DNA from: Bacteroidales bacterium
Lineage (GTDB): Bacteria > Bacteroidota > Bacteroidia > Bacteroidales > UBA932
Length of the DNA stretch: 38,176 bases
Direction of reading: 5' to 3'
Assembly (NCBI GenBank): GCA_009774765.1
Contig: VSOK01000016.1
Span: forward strand, 9,795 to 47,970
Positions 34,070 to 38,176 of the stretch are shown piece after piece. Within the stretch, counting starts at the first letter, position 1. Every line of letters starts with the position of its first letter. The notes beneath the pieces were generated by a model, which saw only the letters and a program-made list of their open reading frames with translations, was not told the origin of the DNA and made no database searches. The translations under genes and the position numbers were made by a program.

Positions 34070-35791
34070 TCAGAATCTCACGTAGGCCTTTATGGTCATA
34101 CATTCCCTGCCTTCAGACCTGCCGCACGGAGTTATCGTATAGTCTCCTGCAGAAGCAGGAATGATGAAAGTCTCCGCATAATGAACGACAAAAGGACTGA
34201 ATGCTCCTGTCGGACTCTTGACGACGGCCTCTTCCCCGTCGACCAGATTCAGCACATTGACACTCCCGCCTGTATTATGGCTGACCTCAGCTGTAAACGT
34301 ATGCCTGCGTGTCTCTATGAATTCATTTGGGTGAAGACCTGTCCTTTCTTCCTTCCACCCTTCTCCCGAAGCGACTGTCTCAAAACGGTTATGAAGATTC
34401 TTTTCCACATACCCGGTATCACGCTTCCAGTCTATCACACGGATTCCACGTTCCACATTTATAGGCCTCGGCTTTCCGTCAAGCCCGAGCCTCTGCCAGT
34501 CCCACATCTTGAATGTGAAGATACTCGGAGTGGAGCTTATCTCAAGCACCATCCCTTCCGATCCAGAACAATGGACAGTCCCTCCGGGAATGAGGAAATG
34601 ATCGTGTTTTTTTGCAGGAATCCTGTTGACATATTTTTCCGCGTCAAAGACGATTTCGCCTTTCCTGGCCTTCCTCAGGTCAGAGATCATAGCATCGCTG
34701 TCCACTCCTGTCTTCAGGCCGATATATACAGCGGCATCCTCACCGGCATCCATCAGATAATAGCTCTCGTCCTGGGTATAAGGCATTCCGAAATTCTCCC
34801 TTATGAACTGAGTGGTCGGATGCACCTGCAGACTGAGGTTTCCTCCTCCGAAAGTGTCAAGGAAATCAAAACGGATTGGAAAATCCTTGCCGAATCGGGC
34901 CTCAACCGACTCCCCAAGAAGTTCCCTGCTTCTCAACAGCACAAGGTTGACCGAAGGAAGTTCAAACAGCACACCGTCAACATCAAAGTAAAGGCTGTTC
35001 TCCTCCGGAACACAGTCAAAGCACCATCCGAAATTAGCTTTGTTCCGGTCCAGGCCGCATACTTCCTTCATCCATTGTCCGCCCCACGGAGCAGGATCAA
35101 AAAACGGCACCACACGGAACGGAGAACTTACCGTACGGTCTATTCCCTCAAAAAACATATTTCTGTCTATCATCTTCGGACTGCCGGCGATATGGGTGTC
35201 AATCCAGAATTCAACCCTGCCGAAAAGACTGTCCTTATGGATGTCACAGATTCTCCAGTCGTTGAAATATCCACGTTTGTACTGTATGGAAACAGAATCG
35301 TTCCTGTTGTCTGTCCCGAGAGCCATCACCTCGTGCCTGCGGAACCTCTGCTGGATCTCCCAGCGGGCCATATCAACATATATGACCATAGCATTTTCGG
35401 AAACTGCAAGAGACGCCCCGCTTCCGACAACCACCCTGACACCTTCCGGCATATTACTTACAGCCGAAAGACGTTCTTCGTCAAAATAATCACTCATCCT
35501 CAACGAAGTTACATAACCGAAGAGAACATCGTCAGTCATATAACGCTCCGTCATCTTCAATATTTCCTCTTCAGGCTTCATCAGGGAACGTGTATCCACA
35601 ACATTGTCACCCCATACGCTCCTGAACGCCCCGAGCACCTCATTTTCATAAACCCCGGTGTACAGTTCAACGGCAAGTTCATCACGGTCTCCAAGAGCCT
35701 CCTTTACGACTTTCAGAATTTCTTCCCATCCTATGGTCGCAATACCGGATATTTTTGTCGCAGGATATTTATCATAATTCGAATGTCTCAT
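34070..35791 (-). CDS. Class I mannose-6-phosphate isomerase-like protein with extra N-terminal domain
   Basis: The C-terminal half is a cupin isomerase that would convert mannose-6-phosphate to fructose-6-phosphate. Q322 and H324 in LQVHPTTQF, E342 in DESYYLMD and H407 in GGTVHCSGSEG are the expected metal ligands. The first 225 residues are a separate domain with no P-loop. Its VRVVVGSGASLA (118-129) and VIYVDMARWEIQQRF (136-150) recall longer Bacteroidota isomerases, but I know no function for it. With 573 residues the protein is well above the 300-390 of ordinary class I enzymes. It is the first gene of the operon and is followed after 53 nt by the ROK kinase. Confidence 0.87.
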   Translation of the reverse strand: MRHSNYDKYPATKISGIATIGWEEILKVVKEALGDRDELAVELYTGVYENEVLGAFRSVWGDNVVDTRSLMKPEEEILKMTERYMTDDVLFGYVTSLRMSDYFDEERLSAVSNMPEGVRVVVGSGASLAVSENAMVIYVDMARWEIQQRFRRHEVMALGTDNRNDSVSIQYKRGYFNDWRICDIHKDSLFGRVEFWIDTHIAGSPKMIDRNMFFEGIDRTVSSPFRVVPFFDPAPWGGQWMKEVCGLDRNKANFGWCFDCVPEENSLYFDVDGVLFELPSVNLVLLRSRELLGESVEARFGKDFPIRFDFLDTFGGGNLSLQVHPTTQFIRENFGMPYTQDESYYLMDAGEDAAVYIGLKTGVDSDAMISDLRKARKGEIVFDAEKYVNRIPAKKHDHFLIPGGTVHCSGSEGMVLEISSTPSIFTFKMWDWQRLGLDGKPRPINVERGIRVIDWKRDTGYVEKNLHNRFETVASGEGWKEERTGLHPNEFIETRRHTFTAEVSHNTGGSVNVLNLVDGEEAVVKSPTGAFSPFVVHYAETFIIPASAGDYTITPCGRSEGRECMTIKAYVRF

Positions 35792-35823
35792 AGTTTAATT
35801 TGTTTGAACATATAACAATTGTG

Positions 35824-35854
35824 CAAATATGAAAATTAATTTTCAAAAACCAAA
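35824..35854 (-). promoter_or_regulatory. Promoter of the mannose operon
   Basis: On the minus strand TTTG (35854-35851) is followed after 19 bases by CATATTTG (35831-35824), one mismatch from TAnnTTTG. It is 32 nt before the isomerase ATG. The spacer contains a perfect palindrome, which suggests control by the neighbouring GntR protein. Confidence 0.65.
35830..35845. promoter_or_regulatory. Candidate GntR operator palindrome
   Basis: TGAAAATTAATTTTCA is a perfect 16-bp palindrome in the 115-bp region between the divergent isomerase and gntR genes. It fills most of the spacer of the operon promoter and lies about 30 bp upstream of the gntR -7 box. A dimeric repressor bound here would block RNA polymerase. 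The site is seen; its ligand is inferred from position. An additional smaller palindrome ACAATTGT is at 35815-35822. Confidence 0.5.
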
Positions 35855-35873
35855 TACTTAAATAATTTTTCAG

Positions 35874-35881
35874 TATTTTTG
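35874..35881 (+). promoter_or_regulatory. -7 promoter box for gntR
   Basis: TATTTTTG matches TAnnTTTG and lies 24 nt before the gntR ATG. No TTTG -33 box is present at the normal spacing. The candidate operator is upstream of it, so autoregulation is possible. Confidence 0.5.
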
Positions 35882-35905
35882 CGATGAGAGACTATTGGAA
35901 AGGCT

Positions 35906-36631
35906 ATGAAAATTGACCACAACAACCCTAAACCGCTTCACATTCAAGCAGAAGAAATATTAAGACAGCTCATTGAGTCTGAAGAGTACAAAAATGGGAA
36001 ACTTCTCCCGAACGAAGTTGAATTGTCTGAACAATTGAATATATCGCGGAATACATTAAGACAGGCTATCAACAAATTGGTGTTTGAAGGCCTTCTGTCC
36101 AGGAAAAAGGGAGTAGGTACAAAAGTCATACGTAAAGGAATTGTCGGAGGAGTGCAGAACTGGCTAAGTTTCTCACAGGAAATGAAAATGTTAGGAATTT
36201 CAATACGCAATTTCGAACTGCACATCAGCTTCCAAAAGCCCAAAGAGGAAATCGCGAACTTCTTCGGGGTGGAGAACGAATCCACCAGATGTCTTGTACT
36301 TGAAAGGGTGCGCGGAAGAAAAGAATACCCTTTCGTATATTTCATATCATATTTCAATCCTCTGATTCCTCTTACAGGAGAGGAGGATTTCACAAGACCT
36401 CTTTATGACCTGCTTGAAAAAGACTACAATATAACAGTCAAGACAAGCAAAGAAGAAATTTCCGCAAGACTCGCAGAGGAGTTCATTGCGGAAAAACTTG
36501 AAATAAAGCCGAACGACCCTATTCTTATAAGGAAACGTTTCGTGTATTCTGACGACGACAAGCCTGTGGAATACAACATAGGATACTACAGAGCCGACAG
36601 CTTCACATATACAATAGAAGCCAAACGCTGA
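35906..36631 (+). CDS. GntR/HutC-family transcriptional regulator with UTRA domain
   Basis: The 241-residue protein has an N-terminal winged helix-turn-helix (about 8-75: PLHIQAEEILRQLIE, LLPNEVELSEQLNISRNTLR, QAINKLVFEGLLSRKKGVGT) and a C-terminal UTRA ligand-binding domain (about 95-235, with LERVRGRKEYPFVYF and RKRFVYSDDDKPVEYNIGYY). HutC-type regulators usually sense a sugar phosphate or related small molecule. It is divergent from the mannose operon, which makes mannose-6-phosphate or fructose-6-phosphate plausible effectors. It is convergent with GH43, with only one base between the stops and no terminator. Confidence 0.92.
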   Translation: MKIDHNNPKPLHIQAEEILRQLIESEEYKNGKLLPNEVELSEQLNISRNTLRQAINKLVFEGLLSRKKGVGTKVIRKGIVGGVQNWLSFSQEMKMLGISIRNFELHISFQKPKEEIANFFGVENESTRCLVLERVRGRKEYPFVYFISYFNPLIPLTGEEDFTRPLYDLLEKDYNITVKTSKEEISARLAEEFIAEKLEIKPNDPILIRKRFVYSDDDKPVEYNIGYYRADSFTYTIEAKR

Positions 36632-36632
36632 C

Positions 36633-38176
36633 TCAACGGAATATCGGCCGGTCAACAGACTTTGATGAAGGCTGCTGCCCAGGAGAGACAGGCCAGCCGT
36701 CCACCCAATCGACCCTGTCGAGCATAAGGCACCTGTAGTCCATGTCCTCAGTATACGCGTGGTACAATATCCAGTCCTGCCCGGCATCATCGGTAATTAT
36801 ACGTGAACAATGTCCAGGTGAAGTAAATTCGTTGTTGCCTTTCAGGACAAGTTCGTGATGCACACTCATCATATCATTCCCGTTCTTGTCCGTATAAGGT
36901 CCGAAAATGCTGCGGGAACGTCCTGCTACAAGCCTGTATGTCCCTCCTTTGGAATAATCACCGGTAGATACTATCAGATAATACCATCCGTCCCTTTTGA
37001 GCACGACGGACGCCTCATACTGCCCTCCGGCCACTTCCCGTCTTTTCTGGGTATCTTTATTTTTGATAGCAGTCCCGTCGGCTGTCAGTTCAAGGACACT
37101 TATGCTGCGGAAACTTCCCCAGAAAAGATAGTTCCTGCCGTCTTCCTGATAAAGATACGCATCTATGGAAATATCAACCCCCTGCTCATTGCTGTCGATA
37201 ATCTTGCCAAGATCAGTGAACGGTCCGGCAGGACTGTCAGACACAGCCACTCCTATTGCGTGCTTATAATTACGACCGGGCTGCGAATAATATACGACGT
37301 ATCTTCCAGCCACCTTGTTGACTGAAGGTGCCCATATCCCGGCTGGATTCTGGTCGGTTATCTGAGGATGTGTCTGATCGGTAAACAATGCCCCTACACG
37401 CGTCCAGTCTATAAGATCCTTGGAACGCATTATGGGACTGTTCTTCATGTTCACATCATTACGGTTATGTTCAGTGGCATAAAGATAGAAATATCCGTCA
37501 TCCGCCCTTATCACATCAGGGTCAGGAAGAGAAAAACCGGTAAAAACAGGATTTGAGTACGCGACAGGAAGATCAGAAATCGTCAGATTATGGATTGCTT
37601 CCGAGTACCAGACACCGTCACCAGACCGGCTGGAGACAGTCCACACAAGCGGAAGTGTCTTTGCCCCTGCAGGAGCATTCGCGTCAAACAACTCCCTCAG
37701 AGTGCCCTTGGGTATATTAATGGAAGTAGCCTCGCCAGCGTCAAAAGAAGCCACAGGCGACGTGAAATCACCTCCTTTGCGATCAAGGACCAAAGTGTAT
37801 GAAGGTCTGCCGGAAACGTGGGATTCCGCTGCAGACCAAGAAAAAGACAGAGCATCCCCAATAAGGACGAGATCTGCTCTATGACCGTCCTCAGGCGAAA
37901 ACAGAGCCTCTACCACACAAGGTTCCACGGCATTTGTCAGAAACAGTCTGCGCACATCACGGCCACGGTATGTATTCCCGTCCGCGACAGAATTGACCGT
38001 CCACTCCAAAGCCGCCGTTCCGTCATTGGAGAACTTTCTGTACAGTTCCTCCAAAGCATCACGGGAAAGTGTGATTTCAGTCTTGTCAGCAATGCCGAAA
38101 GACGCCTCCAGAGAAGAGAAATCATCTCCTGCCCGTTCTACAACAAGTTCATAACTGTCTGCCCCATCTGCAGGCT
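36633..38176 (-). CDS. GH43 glycoside hydrolase with SusE-like N-terminal repeats (5' end outside the window)
   Basis: The frame is open to the window edge; the only nearby start candidate is an internal TTG at 38054, so the true start lies beyond 38176. The C-terminal two thirds form a GH43 five-bladed propeller: base aspartate in LPDPDVIRADDGYFYLYAT (codon 37521-37523), pKa-modulating aspartate in SIDAYLYQEDGRNYLFWG, and acid glutamate in GGQYEASVVLKRDGWYYL. This is closest to arabinanases and arabinofuranosidases. The N-terminal part has two similar repeats, SYELVVERAGDDF...LEWTV and SYTLVLDRKGGDF...LVWTV, like the SusE-type starch-binding Ig domains. It is probably a cell-surface or periplasmic enzyme; substrate uncertain. 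Confidence 0.88.
   Translation of the reverse strand, partial: PADGADSYELVVERAGDDFSSLEASFGIADKTEITLSRDALEELYRKFSNDGTAALEWTVNSVADGNTYRGRDVRRLFLTNAVEPCVVEALFSPEDGHRADLVLIGDALSFSWSAAESHVSGRPSYTLVLDRKGGDFTSPVASFDAGEATSINIPKGTLRELFDANAPAGAKTLPLVWTVSSRSGDGVWYSEAIHNLTISDLPVAYSNPVFTGFSLPDPDVIRADDGYFYLYATEHNRNDVNMKNSPIMRSKDLIDWTRVGALFTDQTHPQITDQNPAGIWAPSVNKVAGRYVVYYSQPGRNYKHAIGVAVSDSPAGPFTDLGKIIDSNEQGVDISIDAYLYQEDGRNYLFWGSFRSISVLELTADGTAIKNKDTQKRREVAGGQYEASVVLKRDGWYYLIVSTGDYSKGGTYRLVAGRSRSIFGPYTDKNGNDMMSVHHELVLKGNNEFTSPGHCSRIITDDAGQDWILYHAYTEDMDYRCLMLDRVDWVDGWPVSPGQQPSSKSVDRPIFR

Noticed and set aside
34034..35815. A 593-codon open frame on the plus strand
   Set aside because: It lies fully antisense to the isomerase-like gene, whose protein has clear cupin metal-binding motifs. 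The plus-strand translation has no recognisable domain and looks like a codon-bias shadow. The minus-strand gene also has a fitting promoter and operon context.
1..38176. CRISPR arrays, insertion sequences, prophage, toxin-antitoxin or other defence genes
   Set aside because: No regularly spaced direct repeats, transposase, integrase, phage structural or toxin-like proteins were seen in reading the window.

Overview
The window looks like a chromosomal segment of a Bacteroidota bacterium, most likely order Bacteroidales. The signs are: promoters of the TTTG-N19-TAnnTTTG type (for example before purD and the tRNA cluster), few Shine-Dalgarno sequences, a GH92 mannosidase module, and SusE-like repeats fused to a GH43 enzyme. 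GC content appears moderate (estimated by eye). I cannot name genus or species.

Left part (1-9250), housekeeping genes. The tail of an unknown gene is followed by aroK, then convergent recJ, a small DUF454 membrane protein, lysS, convergent Sir2 deacylase, a TrmH/SpoU RNA methyltransferase overlapping aroE, and ssb-purA. A perfect 16-bp inverted repeat straddles the aroK start codon. Perfect palindromic hairpins separate lysS from sir2 and purA from rpoC.

Middle part (9271-22233, minus strand), the transcription-translation cluster. In transcription order it is: promoter, tRNA-Thr(UGU), tRNA-Tyr(GUA), tRNA-Gly(UCC), tRNA-Thr(GGU), tuf, terminator, tRNA-Trp(CCA), secE, nusG, rplK, rplA, rplJ, rplL, attenuator-like hairpin, rpoB, rpoC. 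Apart from the tRNA-Trp, this is the same order as the E. coli thrU-tyrU-glyT-thrT-tufB and downstream secE-to-rpoC genes.

Next (22239-29300): dxs (isoprenoid precursors), a divergent tandem pair of MFS transporters that resemble the MFSD1 family, then folD and purD. Between folD and purD lies a 101-bp element with 19-nt terminal inverted repeats.

Right part (29325-38176), accessory carbohydrate genes. One minus-strand operon holds a long class I mannose-6-phosphate isomerase-like protein, a ROK sugar kinase, an exported GH92 alpha-mannosidase and a FucP-like sugar permease. Together they could release mannose in the periplasm, import it, phosphorylate it and convert it to fructose-6-phosphate. 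A divergent GntR/HutC-type regulator sits beside it, and a 16-bp palindrome lies exactly in the spacer of the operon promoter. At the right edge a GH43 enzyme with two SusE-like repeats runs off the window.

I found no CRISPR array, insertion sequence, phage gene or rRNA, and no clearly new defence or mobile system. The most interesting leads are regulatory (aroK hairpin, GntR palindrome, rplL-rpoB hairpin), the inverted-repeat element between purD and folD, the MFSD1-like pair, and the N-terminal domain of the isomerase.
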